Positions 21,301 through 32,100 of a DNA stretch of 64,000 nt are shown piece by piece. A program made the position numbers and the translations under genes. The stretch's first letter is position 1. Each line of letters starts with the position of its first letter. Below the pieces are notes generated by a model. The model had not been told where the DNA came from, did no database searches, and saw only the letters and a list, made by a program, of their open reading frames with translations. Location of the stretch: assembly GCA_043228905.1 (NCBI GenBank), contig JBHGNT010000001.1:24180001-24244000 (forward strand), written 5' to 3'. This DNA is from Azolla caroliniana (lineage: Eukaryota; Polypodiophyta).

Positions 21301-22254
21301 CGAACACAACGTCTCGGCTTACTCATACTTGTTTGGTCCAGGGGTTGGAGCACTTATACCCCTTTTGTTCATGTGAATAGCCGACCAAGCTACACTTCTC
21401 CAACTTGGCATCCGGTTTCTTCCGCACCTCATTTGACACATGCACATAGGCAATGCTACCGAATATCATTAGGTGTTTCAAGTTCGGTTTTCGTCTGAAA
21501 TACAACTCATGAGCTGATACTTTCTCTCCGGTTATCGAAATCCAATTCTGGATATATACAACTATTCGAATGGCTTCGACCCAATAAAATTGTGGCATGC
21601 TCTGTTCCTCGAGTATTGCCCTTGCTGCTTCCACAACCGATCGGTTCTTCCTTTCGGCTACGCCATTCTGCTCTAGCTTATATTTGCAGCTGAATTCGCG
21701 TCGAATTCCCATGTTCTGAAGAAAACTGTTGAATTGGCCGGAAAAGTCTTCCTTTCCAACATCCGACTATAGGCACTTGATCTTTCTTTCTGTTTCCCTC
21801 TCCACTAAAATTTTTAGGTTCCAGAAACAATCGAAGACTTCGCTCTTCTTTTCGATGAGGTAGATCCTAGTGGGTTGGCTATAGTCGTCAATGAAGGAGA
21901 CAAAGTATCGACTCTCGCCTAAGCTCACATTCAGTGTCGGTCCCCATACATCCCGATGTATCAATTCAAGCTTGTTCCGGTTCCAATTTCACTCGTTTGG
22001 GAATGGAAATTGGTGTTGCTTCCTTACATGGCAGGATTCACAAACTTGGGCGTTCCAGCCACTAAACTTCAACAAACCGAAAATGACTTGTTTTTTTGCA
22101 ACTCTTCAACCCTTTGATAGTTGACGTGGTCGACCTTCTTATGCCACAAGTCGATATCCAATTTGACTTTTTGACCTTTATCAAATAGTGTGGTGTCGAT
22201 GTCGTTTGTATCAAGGATGAACATCCTCCCTAATGGAAATTTGGTCCCTTCGGC
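21301..22254 (-). pseudogene. Integrase and gag-pre-integrase region of Copia H
   Basis: On the minus strand, 21964-21767 holds RDVWGPTLNVSLGESRYFVS and FIDDYSQPTRIYLI of the integrase core. 21712-21323 holds LEQNGVAERKNRSVVEAARA with the catalytic Glu. Next come AYVHV and LVGYSHEQKGYKC near the C-terminus. Upstream (21965-22254) is the gag-pre-integrase region with a D-L-W-H-K-K segment. Stops at 21713-21766 break the frame. Copia I truncates it at 22254. Confidence 0.75.
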
Positions 22255-22618
22255 TGAGAACCGGATGAGTTGGATTGGACGAGACGAAGGAACCGGACCG
22301 GATGGATCCGGAATGAGTCCGACAGGATCCGGTATGAACCAACGAATAAGAATATATTAGTAAATATGTTTTGTTGTAACGATCTGTTGGTGAAGGTATA
22401 GCTCGAGGTTGTTGCCTGTGAGTCTCATACCATTGTACCCTCCCTTTCTCATAGTGATAGTTGGAGTCTATGGGCTCCTATTCTTTTTTCCCAATTAGGG
22501 TTTTTCACGTTAACATTTGGTGTCGTTTTTTCTATCTTGTTAAGTGCATTGCTACTTTTTGTTTATTTCTTCCATCGTGTGTTTGAGACTCGGTTGTGGC
22601 CAAGCACTATTCCTTTCA
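22255..22618 (+). repeat. 5' LTR of Copia I
   Basis: It starts TGAGAACCGG and ends TTCCTTTCA, right before the primer site. No second LTR copy is in the window, so the left edge rests on the end of element H homology. I see no clear TATA box. Confidence 0.5.
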
Positions 22619-22619
22619 A

Positions 22620-22633
22620 TCTGGTATCAAAGT
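22620..22633 (+). promoter_or_regulatory. Primer binding site of Copia I
   Basis: TCTGGTATCAAAGT matches the Copia consensus TGGTATCAGAGC, complementary to the 3' end of initiator Met tRNA, with one change. Confidence 0.75.
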
Positions 22634-22635
22634 AT

Positions 22636-23040
22636 GGAAGATCCATTCGGCAGCATGTTCAAGCTCATCGGCTCCAACTCTAGTGTGGAAGTCAAAGATG
22701 AGGGACATGTTGGTGGTTAAATATCTCTGGCTGCCGGTACAGTTCAGAGACAAAAGATCGGACAAGATTGATGTCACGACTTGGGAGGTGATGCATATGA
22801 AGACGAAGGCTTACATTTGATGCTTCATCGACATGAGCATGTACAACAACTTCAATGAAGAAATTAAGGCTCATGTGCTCTGAGAGAAAATCAGTACCAT
22901 GCTGGAAAGTTAGAATGTTGTGAATCGGGTCTAAGTATTATGGAAGTTAGTGAGACTCTGGTACCAAGATGGCTCTAGTATGGGGGAGAACTGAATGCCA
23001 TCCAGGGGCTCATAAATCAAACAACCTCGTTGGAGTAAAA
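22636..23040 (+). pseudogene. Gag N-terminal fragment of Copia I
   Basis: The frame opens MEDPFGSMFKLIGSNSSVEV at the expected place after the primer site. A second frame, 22596-22820, gives WKSKMRDMLVVKYLWLPVQF, the usual Copia Gag core. Around 22945-23035 it has LWYQDGSSM and INQTTSLE. Frameshifts and stops make it non-functional. Nothing Copia-like follows 23040. Confidence 0.6.
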
Positions 23041-23525
23041 GAGAATGTGTAAAAGAGATGAGGAGTATGTTGACATTAAAGGCTTGGACATGACTACACA
23101 AAACCCCATGTTCCATTATGCGTGTGCTTGAATTCAAAACTTTGGGGATTCCCATATTTCCTCCCTATAAATAAATGATATGTATCTTCCCCATTAAATA
23201 TTAGCTAAAACAATAGCTAATTAGCTTTGGCCATTTAACTACATGTTAGCTATAATAGTGTTTCTATTCCCATGTTTCGACCCAAATTCTTATAAGTGTA
23301 AGCCTTTTCATATTATGTTAAAACTAGCATCATTTGAGAATCCAAGGCCCATCCACAAACCCAAATAGTGCGGCAAAAAATGCTTGTGTTCATGATCAAA
23401 CTAGAACCCTAGCTTACACCAAGTGCAACATGTTCTCCATGGAGATTTAACATTTCTAAGTCTTTTTAGTCATTGTTATGATCATTCTCTATCTCTCTAT
23501 TATGTTTTTTGCAAGTTTCAACTAA
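23041..23525. other. Unassigned AT-rich DNA before the tRNA pseudogene
   Basis: No gene is recognised. About 23365-23548 is a direct repeat of about 29235-29370 (for example AACTAGAACCCTAGCTTACA against AACTAGAACCCCAGCTTACA), on either side of element K. Confidence 0.4.
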
Positions 23526-23545
23526 TGATCAGAGTAGCACAGTGG

Positions 23546-23617
23546 AACAGAGTGGCATAGTGGAACCGTGGTGGGCCCATAACCTATAGATCCCAGGATC
23601 CATACATTGCTATGATA
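23546..23617 (+). pseudogene. tRNA-Met initiator (CAT) pseudogene
   Basis: The 72-nt length equals that of plant initiator Met tRNA. AGAGTGGC, GGTGGGCCCATAACC (anticodon arm, anticodon CAT) and TCCCAGGATC agree with it. I count about 12 differences, and the B-box region is spoiled (GGATCCATACA where the parent has GGATCGAAACC). The three bases after the acceptor are TCA, perhaps a decayed CCA. The first 20 nt or so of the same tRNA also occur at 23528-23548. Probably not transcribed. Confidence 0.7.
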
Positions 23618-23632
23618 TCATCTCGTTTACGA

Positions 23633-23717
23633 TGTTGGAGACAAAGTCGTCTTTGTGGAAGATCAAGAAGCATTCGATTTCTGCTGAGTACCTGCGTATG
23701 ACAGTTTGGAGGTCGTT

Positions 23718-23760
<43 letters not shown>

Positions 23761-23929
23761 AAAAATAATTCTTATTCCATATATCAATAATACAACACCC
23801 AACCTTACAAAAAGGTTACAAGGTCAATATATATAGTGACCGACTTAGGGCAACTACCCTTTATGCTAATTACATAAATGGCCAAAACGGGATAGTGTGA
23901 ATACGTCCATTATACACATGTATTCGACA
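23633..23929 (-). repeat. 3' LTR of Copia K
   Basis: In element orientation it starts TGTCGAATACATG and ends GTCTCCAACA. It holds a (GA)n run at 23721-23758. On the plus strand, GGTCAATATATATAGTGACC at about 23823-23842 is the likely TATA area. Confidence 0.9.
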
Positions 23930-23940
23930 CTCCCCCGTAA
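23930..23940 (-). promoter_or_regulatory. Polypurine tract of Copia K
   Basis: In element orientation ACGGGGGAG lies directly before the 3' LTR start TGTCGAAT. This is the normal plus-strand primer position. Confidence 0.8.
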
Positions 23941-24122
23941 TGGGCGTATACATGGGTTATCTAAGATTACAGGTATAGACTTAGGTTCTCGGGCATATCA
24001 GCTTTGTTCGAGTCGGCAGGGTCCGAAAGCAGAAGACCGAACTGGTCGGGTCGGAACAGTTGAAGCCGATCATTAAGGAACTGATGTCGGTTGTCGGGAA
24101 CCATTCTGCTCTGTGTCCGGCT

Positions 24123-27100
24123 CTAACCGGACTGGTTTGTCGTTACGCCCATCTGATGCCGAAGAGACCGAAAGCGGTCTGCCGAAAGACACTTGGTCAT
24201 TCCATCTGCGACATTGTCGGTTGTGGATATTTTCTCTAGACCGATTTTCCCTGAAATGACGCAGTCCCGAACGAAGTGATATCGAACGTCGATATGTTTG
24301 GAGGCGTTGTGGTGAACCGGATTTTTCGACAAGGCAACAGCACCTTGACTGTCGCTGTAGACAACTGGAGCCGAGTTATGGTCGACTTGTCGAAACGTGT
24401 GCGCCAGCCGACCGAGCCACAAAGCTTCTTTTGCTGCGTCGGACGCAGCTACATATTCTGCTTCGGTCGTTGAGGTCGCTGTGCACTCCTGAAGTTTCGA
24501 CTTCCACGAGATTGCTCCATTGCCGAATTTGAAGCAGTATCCGGTTGTTGATTTCCGACTGTCTATACAGCCGGCGAAGTCCGAGTCGGTGTAACCGACT
24601 ACGCCTGAGGTTCGGTTCGGACCGAAAAGAATGCCGTGGTCTTTTGTGCCAGCCAGATATCTGAACACATGCTTGACTGCGTTCCAATGCGATCGGCCAG
24701 GATTGTGCATAAATCTGCTAACGACTCCTACGGCGTGAGAAATATCAGGCCGTGTCGCGACCATCAGGTACATAAGGGAGCCGACTGCCGGTGCATACGG
24801 TACCGACTTCATATCTTCCCCCTCCGGACCGGATGTCGGGCAGTCTTGCTGAGAGAGCCGAAGATTCATGGGGAGCGGGGTTGAAGCAGATTTGGCTGAT
24901 TGCATGTTGAAGCGTTCCAAGACACGTCCGATATAGTCGGTCTGAGACAAAAAAAGATGTCGTTTATCGCGATGCCGACTAATCTTCATGCCAAGGATGT
25001 GTCGTGCCGGACCGAGGTCCTTCATGGCAAACTTCAACCGCAGTTGCCGAATGAGATCGGCAAGTTCGCCCGCGTGGCGTCCAGAAATTAGCATGTCGTC
25101 CACGTAAATGATGAGGAAGATGGGTGATCCATCTTGAGCTGTGTTGGTAAAGAGACAATGGTCCTCATCGCTTTTTGAGAAGCCGATCGATTGGATGAAG
25201 TCGTCGAACTTCTTGTACCATTGTCGCGGTGCCTGTTTGAGGCCGTATAGACTCTTCCTGAGTCGGCAGACTAGATGTTCTTGGCCAGTTGCCACGAAGC
25301 CTTTTGGCTGCTCCATATAAATTTCCTCCTCGAGATCACCATGGAGGAAGGCTGTTTTGACATCTAGCTGAATCAGCTCCAAGTTGTCGGCTGCCATGAC
25401 GCCGAGCAGAAAACGAAGGGTTGTCATTTTCACCACTGGTGAAAAAATCTCGTCGAAGTCGACGCCATATTCTTGTCGGAAGCCCTTCGCAACTAATCTG
25501 GCCTTGTACTTTGGGGTGGTCGAATCAGACGTCTCTTTTAGTCGATAAACCCACTTGCAAGGAAGAGCACGTCGGTTCCTAGGTAATTCGACCAGATCCC
25601 AAGTCTTGTTTGCCCGAATGGAGTGCATTTCCGACTCCATCGCCAGATGCCAGGTGGCTGAATCGACAGATGTCGATGCTTCTTCGTAAGACGTCGGTTC
25701 GCCGGCGTCGGTGAAGAAAATTCCAGGAGAATACCTCTCCGGAGGTTGCGACAGTCTCTCGGATCGGCGAGGTAAGATTGGACTGGTCGCATCGGGTATC
25801 AAGGTCGGATGGTCCGAAAGCGGATTGTTCTGCTGTGCCGAGTCGGGGTTGTCCGAGTCGGTAGTGTAAGGTTCAGCTACCCGTGAAGCTGACCGTGTGT
25901 TGAGAGCGGGGCCTTCTTGAAGGGTCGGCACATCGGAAAACGTTACCCTTCGGACTTCGATCGGTTTTTCGACTGATGGATTCATAGCCGACTCGTTGAA
26001 CACAACGTCCGAACTTCGAACGATTTGCCTGCGTTCGGGGTCCCAGAGTCGGTATCCCATTTCGCCGTCGGATCCATATCCAAGGAAAATGCATTTCCTG
26101 GACCGAGGTGCAAGTTTGCGGCGATCATCTTTCGGAATAAGGGCGTACGCCTCGCATCCGAAGATCCTCAGCTTGTCGTAATTCGGCTTACTGCCGTTCC
26201 AGAGTTCCTGAGGAATTTGAAGTCCTAGAGGTCTACTTGGCGACATATTGATTATGTGTACTGCCGTGAGTAGAGCCTCTGCCCAGAAGCCATCCGACAG
26301 TCCGGAGTGTTGGAGCATGGAAACTATCCGTTCTTGGATTGTCCGATTCATGCGTTCGGCAATCCCGTTTTGCTCCGGGCTGTGTGGTGCCGTAAATTCA
26401 CGTCGGATGCCGCGTTGTCGGCAGAATTTGACGAATTCTTCTGATTTGAACTCTCCCCCATTGTCGGTCCGAAAGCATTTCAGTTTTCGGTCGGTTTGAT
26501 TTTCTACCATAGCGAGCCAATCGGAGAAGATCGAGAAGACCCGATCTTTGGTGCGAATTGGATAAGCCCACACCTTTCGAGTCGAATCGTCAATAAAAGT
26601 GACGAAGTAAGAGGCACCGCCTAGAGACTGATGCGGCATTGGGCCACAGACGTCCGAGTGGACCAAATCGAGAGGTCTCGTTTCTCTTGGTGCTGATGTC
26701 GGGTGTGATGCGGCTGCTTGTTTGCCATACTGGCAATGCTCGCAAAATTGATGGTCGGAGAAGGAGAGTTTGGGGATGTATCCGGCTCTAGATAGGTGCG
26801 TGATGCCGGCCTTGCTGAGGTGTCCTAATCTTCGGTGCCATAGTGATGACACAGGAATATCCACCAAAAACAGGTTACCCTCTCTGAGCGTAACATGTAA
26901 CGGATACAGGGAGTGTATCTTGGGTCCTCTAGCAAGCAGGAGGTTCCCCCTGTGGAGTGTCCACCCTCCCGAAGAAAAACCGGCATGAATGCCGTCTTCA
27001 TCTAGTTGTCCGACTGAGATCAATGGCCTTGAGAGCTCGGGTACATGTCGGACATTGTGGAGTACAAGTGTAGAGCCACCTGCAAGGTTGAGCTCTACTG

Positions 27101-28139
27101 TGCCGATTCCGATAATGTCACAGTGTTGTGAGTTGCCGACTCGAACTGAGTCGGAGTGACGGATCGTATATTGCCGGAATTGGGATCGATGAGGAGTCAC
27201 GTGAAATGACGCGCCCGAATCTAAGAGCCATGTGCTCGATTCTTCAGTCGTGAGTAGAACTTCTGATCCGACTGGATTTTCGATTGATAGTATATTCGGG
27301 TCGTCCGGTAGTACATCAGCTGAGAAGCTGACGTAATTGATCTCCTCATGCCGGCCACTCTTCTTGTTGTTCTTGTTCTTGAGTGCGCGGCAGTCTGCTT
27401 TGATGTGTCCGGGTTTCTTGCAATAGTTGCAGATTCGGTTATCCCGTGACTGGCTCCGTCTTCGCTGATTGTTCGGCGGTCGTGAGGAATCTCTTCCTCG
27501 TATGTTCGATCGGTCTGTCGAACCTTGTACTATGTAAGCGTCATCTGTTGAGTCTTTGGCGAAAGACTTTCTCCGAGCTGCTTCGGTCAGGATTGCGCTC
27601 GTGACTTCGGAGTATTTAACAGCCGTGGTTGACGCGTTGCACACGGTTGTGACGAAAGTTTCCCATGATGAGGGAAGGCTGCTCATGAGTATCATTGCTC
27701 TGAGTTCATCCTCGATTGCCGTCCCCTGTGACGAGATTTGGGAGCTTATGCTTTCGTACTCATTGAGGTGTGCTTGAACCGAATCGGATTCTTTCATCCG
27801 CAAGTTGTAGAGGCGCCGGATCAGAAACATCTTCGTTGCGGCGACCTTCTTTTCGTAAGTGTCCGACAGTGTTTTCCACAGTTCGAATGCTGTCGTACAC
27901 GATTGCACCGTAAAGTATACCGATTCCGATAGGTGCATCCGAATCGTGGCGCGGACAATTCTGTCCAGCTTCTGCCACTCAATTGGTTTGTATCCTTCTG
28001 GAGGTTCTTCATTTTCGATGGGATCGATTTGCCCCTTGACTATGAGATAGTCCTGCATTTGCTCCTTCCAGAAGTTGAAGTTCGATCCATCGAACTTTCG
28101 TAGACTCATTTCTGACGAGCCGGATGTTGATGCCATCAA
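24123..28139 (-). CDS. Gag-Pol polyprotein of Copia K, intact, 1338 aa
   Basis: One open frame encodes the whole Ty1/Copia polyprotein. Gag occupies about 1-230. A CCHC knuckle, CNYCKKPGHIKADC, is at 237-250. The protease motif LLDSGAS is at 305-311. The gag-pre-integrase region spans about 400-475 (LWHRRLGHL). Integrase has D496, D559 and E595, with exactly 35 residues between the last two. The RT has YVDD at 1012-1015. RNase H carries D1185, E1226 and D1263 regions (GYTDSDFAG, TEAEY, YSDSQGA). All catalytic residues are present. The length is typical for the family. The start ATG comes after a leader of about 680 bp from the primer site; a second Met follows at once. Role: particle formation, reverse transcription and integration of the element. 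Confidence 0.95.
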   Translation of the reverse strand: MMASTSGSSEMSLRKFDGSNFNFWKEQMQDYLIVKGQIDPIENEEPPEGYKPIEWQKLDRIVRATIRMHLSESVYFTVQSCTTAFELWKTLSDTYEKKVAATKMFLIRRLYNLRMKESDSVQAHLNEYESISSQISSQGTAIEDELRAMILMSSLPSSWETFVTTVCNASTTAVKYSEVTSAILTEAARRKSFAKDSTDDAYIVQGSTDRSNIRGRDSSRPPNNQRRRSQSRDNRICNYCKKPGHIKADCRALKNKNNKKSGRHEEINYVSFSADVLPDDPNILSIENPVGSEVLLTTEESSTWLLDSGASFHVTPHRSQFRQYTIRHSDSVRVGNSQHCDIIGIGTVELNLAGGSTLVLHNVRHVPELSRPLISVGQLDEDGIHAGFSSGGWTLHRGNLLLARGPKIHSLYPLHVTLREGNLFLVDIPVSSLWHRRLGHLSKAGITHLSRAGYIPKLSFSDHQFCEHCQYGKQAAASHPTSAPRETRPLDLVHSDVCGPMPHQSLGGASYFVTFIDDSTRKVWAYPIRTKDRVFSIFSDWLAMVENQTDRKLKCFRTDNGGEFKSEEFVKFCRQRGIRREFTAPHSPEQNGIAERMNRTIQERIVSMLQHSGLSDGFWAEALLTAVHIINMSPSRPLGLQIPQELWNGSKPNYDKLRIFGCEAYALIPKDDRRKLAPRSRKCIFLGYGSDGEMGYRLWDPERRQIVRSSDVVFNESAMNPSVEKPIEVRRVTFSDVPTLQEGPALNTRSASRVAEPYTTDSDNPDSAQQNNPLSDHPTLIPDATSPILPRRSERLSQPPERYSPGIFFTDAGEPTSYEEASTSVDSATWHLAMESEMHSIRANKTWDLVELPRNRRALPCKWVYRLKETSDSTTPKYKARLVAKGFRQEYGVDFDEIFSPVVKMTTLRFLLGVMAADNLELIQLDVKTAFLHGDLEEEIYMEQPKGFVATGQEHLVCRLRKSLYGLKQAPRQWYKKFDDFIQSIGFSKSDEDHCLFTNTAQDGSPIFLIIYVDDMLISGRHAGELADLIRQLRLKFAMKDLGPARHILGMKISRHRDKRHLFLSQTDYIGRVLERFNMQSAKSASTPLPMNLRLSQQDCPTSGPEGEDMKSVPYAPAVGSLMYLMVATRPDISHAVGVVSRFMHNPGRSHWNAVKHVFRYLAGTKDHGILFGPNRTSGVVGYTDSDFAGCIDSRKSTTGYCFKFGNGAISWKSKLQECTATSTTEAEYVAASDAAKEALWLGRLAHTFRQVDHNSAPVVYSDSQGAVALSKNPVHHNASKHIDVRYHFVRDCVISGKIGLEKISTTDNVADGMTKCLSADRFRSLRHQMGVTTNQSG

Positions 28140-28799
28140 ATTTGGTTTCGGTTAACGAAGCTCGGTTCGGAGTTGACTACGAACCTTGTTGGAGTGCAGC
28201 CGGTTGGCTCACCCGATATCGTTCTAGTCGGATTTGAACCTGAGTCGGTTCGGCTTCGAATATATGTATTGTTGAACTTGCTCGAATTGACTCCGGTAAC
28301 TTGAGGGACAGAACCGACTGGTCTTCCCGAATGGTTCCGAGTCGAAGTGAGCCCGGTTCGCTTCGGATATATATACCGAATACTGATTATTGAAACCGAT
28401 TATCTGGACCAATTCGGCTTCGGGTGACTGCAGCGACGAGAGAGATGGATCCAACTGATCCTCTCGAATGTCGATCAGCCGGATGAAGCACGAATTTGGG
28501 GTTGTTGTCTTGAGACCGATCTGCACCGAGTGGTTACAACGAGCGGCGTTTGATTACCTCTTCGGATGCCGTTTAACCGGGTGGAGCACGATCGTGTCAA
28601 TGTTGCACAAGGGGATTTCACCTCGAGCGGTTACGATCACAAGGAACGGAGTACGACCTGCTGGCTTACTCCAAACAAAGATGATCTAACGCGATGAGAT
28701 GCAGGCCTCGTTTTTCTTCTTCTTCTCTCTTCTTCGAATGACGCAGGAAACCGAATGCTGAGACGACGGCCGACAGCGGATTGAAGGACCGACTACTGT
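28140..28799 (-). other. Untranslated leader of Copia K
   Basis: This is the stretch between primer site and gag-pol start, about 660 bp. It has no ORF of note. It repeats CCGA/TCGG-rich words, like the coding part of the element. Packaging signals would be expected here; none is identified. Confidence 0.6.
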
Positions 28800-28817
28800 G
28801 AATGCTCTGATACCAGA
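28800..28817 (-). promoter_or_regulatory. Primer binding site of Copia K
   Basis: In element orientation TCTGGTATCAGAGCATTC follows the 5' LTR. TGGTATCAGAGC is a perfect complement to the 3' end of initiator Met tRNA. Confidence 0.9.
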
Positions 28818-29108
28818 TGTTGGAGACAAAGTCGTCTTTGCGGAAGATCAAGAAGCATTCGATTTCTGCTGAGTACCTGCGTATGACAGTTTGGAGGTCG
28901 TTGCACAGAGAGAGAGAGAGAGAGAGAGACACACACACAAAAAATAATTCTTATTCCATATATCAATAATACAACACCCAACCTTACAAAAAGGTTACAA
29001 GGTCAATATATATAGTGACCGACTTAGGGCAACTACCCTTTATGCTAATTACATAAATGGCCAAAACGGGATAGTGTGAATACGTCCATTATACACATGT
29101 ATTCGACA
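28818..29108 (-). repeat. 5' LTR of Copia K
   Basis: It is the partner of 23633-23929. The tandem run at 28905-28939 is (GA)n followed by (CA)n, shorter than in the other copy. The rest is identical apart from one substitution. It carries the promoter for the minus-strand transcript. Confidence 0.9.
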
Positions 29109-32100
29109 TACGATTCCCAATCGAGAAGAAGCTTTGGTGACTTAGTGGGTGGGTCGTTTGATCTGATTGGCCAAATAGTGAAAACTATAACGCCATACCC
29201 ATAGCTCAACTAGAAAGGCCATGGAGAGACAATTTTTGCTCGTGGACTCATATCGAACTAGAACCCCAGCTTACACTAAGTATAATATATTCTCAATGGA
29301 TGTTTAAATTTGTAAATGTTTTCAGACATTTGTGTCTTCTCATCGCTCTGAACTAACAATCATAGAGTACATTGGAAGCGAAACCTGGTAGGACTTTGCC
29401 TCTCACAAGGACACAAAAATGATCTTGTGTAAGTTATTCAAGAAACAAAACAAAATGATGCACGATACACCACAAAACCTTTAATGTGGAAAAACTATGA
29501 GGAAGGATAAAAAACCATGTGACCAAGTCCGGACATAAGTCATACACCAAAGTTCTCTGTATATATTAGAGTATTCTGTAAAGAGCAATAACTAAAACCC
29601 AACAATCAAGGCAAAGAAAGACCACCAAAGACTCAGACATGGCTAGTGATGGAAGTGGGGATTTCCAAAAATGGTGGCATTTAATCAATATGCTCAAAAG
29701 CGAAGGGCAAGAAACTAAGTATGAGATCCTTAAAATTCTCTTCTACTCTCAAAAAGAAATATGCTCGTTTTCCCCCTCTTTCAAACATTCGAAAAGTGAG
29801 TATAGATTTATAAATGCATATTTAAAATGTGAGTTTCAATTCCACAATATTCAGTCATTACAATAGATGGTTCACTTAACATATACTCAAGAACCCCATG
29901 ACATGCTTGGGTGGGTCCCCATCTCCTAATTTGCTATCCATGATGTGATATTCCAAACGTATGTAATGGACTAATAACTTGGAGGTTGCATCTCCTTGGC
30001 CATCTCTGTTGTTATCATTGTATCCTCAATGTTTTGGGCAAGTACTACAACACATTAAACCAATTTTCTTTTGTTCATTCTACTATCTTATTTTATTTCT
30101 ACAAAGCATGTCCTTACTACTCTCCACATGCATTTTCTACAATCTATCCTTTGTTGATTGTGTTTTCATATCCAGCACTTTATTATGCGTTGTGTCCTTC
30201 ATAATCTTGTCATAACATCCAAACATCATGCTATCGTCATTATACATGAACAACTAAATGAAGAAGTTATTGATGAGGTGTAACACAATTTCTCCCTCTA
30301 TAACCATATTTTCACATCAATCCATTTTGTTTTCTCGAAAGTGTCATACGCTTTCTTCTTTCCAATTGATGATATGTGTGCTCTACAAACGACTGCTTTG
30401 GCTGTCTCCAACATAGACTTAGTGAAATTGAATTCTGGGTGAAGATGCAAAGTACTAACGAGTAGTGCGTAAGACCCCCTGCACCTTTACTATAGCTTTG
30501 CAATGACATCCTTGATTTTAATGTGTAGGATAGAGTGGAGGTGATGGCACACAAAGTCACCACCAATCTTGAAATACCTCTCTCTAGTTCAACATGGTTA
30601 CTATAGGTATGATTGTCAAAATCAGGAACATGGATTATGATTCATTTCAAAGCAAAAGTTAGTCCAAAGTGACATAATTATGATTAATTAGAGGATGTCC
30701 CAAGGACGATTTGATAAGTAGACATCCTCTACAAACTAGTACGGAATTTGCAATAGTCATCCGTTAGTAACGTTTACAAGGAGTACATAAACTCGTGTAG
30801 AGTATTTCTTTAGAGCATGAGCAAACTCAGCTGTATAAAATGTTTTTCAAAACATACTGAAAAAAAGAAGTCACCATGGGGTGATTTGAAGCCAAGACAT
30901 AGTTTAATTTCGAAAATGTATAGTTACACGAATCATAATCAATCAAATATTGCCAAAGATACATTATGAATCAAAATGGGCTGTTAAGCTGCAAAACATT
31001 GGGAAAAAAGATGTCACATTCACTCAATAAACATTGGTTGAATTATTCTTTTGACCCGCTGATTGTATATATTGGCAAAGGGAGCAATACCTAATAGATT
31101 TTTGTTTTTTGAAAAAACAATAACAATAAACATGTACATTCACATAAATCCCAATTATTTACTGCATACATGAAAAGGTTCCCATCTCCTAATTTCCTTA
31201 AATGTTTGGAAAGGAGTTATGCTCAGTAAAAAAAAGTTATTCAAATATCTGATATGAAAGATGTATTTACAATCATTAGGCCACACAAGCCATAGCAGGA
31301 CACACATGCATATAGCATAAACTAGTTCATTGTCTGCACATACAAATGTATTTGATACAAGTCATTGCTTAGTCATAAGCCCATGGAATTGAAGAAGGTA
31401 AATGCTTAAAACCGTTTCAAACTCAAGTGATGATCTATGTTTCAGCATGATGTACATGTGTCCCCAGCTTCATGCAACGATTTGAAACGACCAATGTCAA
31501 ATATTGGGAAGGAAAAACATATTCCACATATTTGGAGAAATCTCTGATGTGAGCTTTGTGAGAATGAAAAAAACATTTTTACACTAAAATTTCTGCTCAA
31601 ACATCAATGCTTGATCTTTGTCACATTATTAAGGTACAGTATAAATGCCATGATTCTGAAATGTCTTTCAAAATGTTCCCAAAGCTTTTTTGTTATTGTT
31701 CTCATTATTACCACCATTAGAAAATTGCCAGAAGGAGAGAAAGAACTCACATTTAAGTATCTCCTATATCTGCATGGACATAAACTGCTTATAATCATAT
31801 GCTCCAAACATATAACAAGAGTTCAAAAACATATAAATTGAAAATAAACATAAATAAAAGCATATTACTTGTCCTTATTACCATACCAGTGTGGCTTACG
31901 TATGGATCAATGCGGCTACTCCCTGTGGCCATCATTACCCTGTGCTGTGGAAACCTGCGAAAACAAAATCTAGCTTTGTTCTCATTTGTCATCTTGGCCT
32001 TCCCCATATGTTAATATCACATTTCATTTTGCCAAACTTTTTATCAAGTCTACAATATTTTGCTTTTCCACAAGACCAACAAAGCTTGGAATATATAACT

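Larger units (their letters stand above)
13911..22254 (-). mobile_element. Minus-strand Ty1/Copia element H, deleted and interrupted
   Basis: Read on the minus strand, the remains are a gag-pre-integrase region, integrase, a linker, a partial RNase H and a charged C-terminal tail. It is the same family as element F. Compared with F, about 0.9 kb holding the reverse transcriptase is missing at about 20845. Element B is inserted at 14800-20653 with target duplication ACTAG. Both LTRs and gag are absent: D lies against one end and I against the other. Confidence 0.8.
22255..23040 (+). mobile_element. 5' end of a Ty1/Copia element (I)
   Basis: It has an LTR, a Met-initiator primer site and the start of gag, all on the plus strand. 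The remainder of the element is missing. Its gag is related to that of element J at 37208: both carry a WYQDGSSM or QYQDSSNM and INQTT segment. It lies directly against the broken end of element H. Confidence 0.65.
23633..29108 (-). mobile_element. Complete, apparently young Ty1/Copia element K
   Basis: LTRs at 23633-23929 and 28818-29108 differ by one base (T against C at the 26th or 27th position) and by the length of a GA tract. A perfect target duplication, TACGA, flanks it (23628-23632 and 29109-29113). The primer site, the polypurine tract and a single uninterrupted 1338-codon gag-pol are all present. Everything visible is consistent with an autonomous, recently inserted element. It reads on the minus strand, so the 5' LTR is the right-hand one. 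Confidence 0.95.

Noticed and set aside
23526-23545. Possible Copia primer site (ATCAGAG)
   Set aside because: What follows (TAGCACAGTGGAA) matches the 5' half of initiator Met tRNA, not the complement of its 3' half, so it is tRNA-derived sequence in sense orientation.
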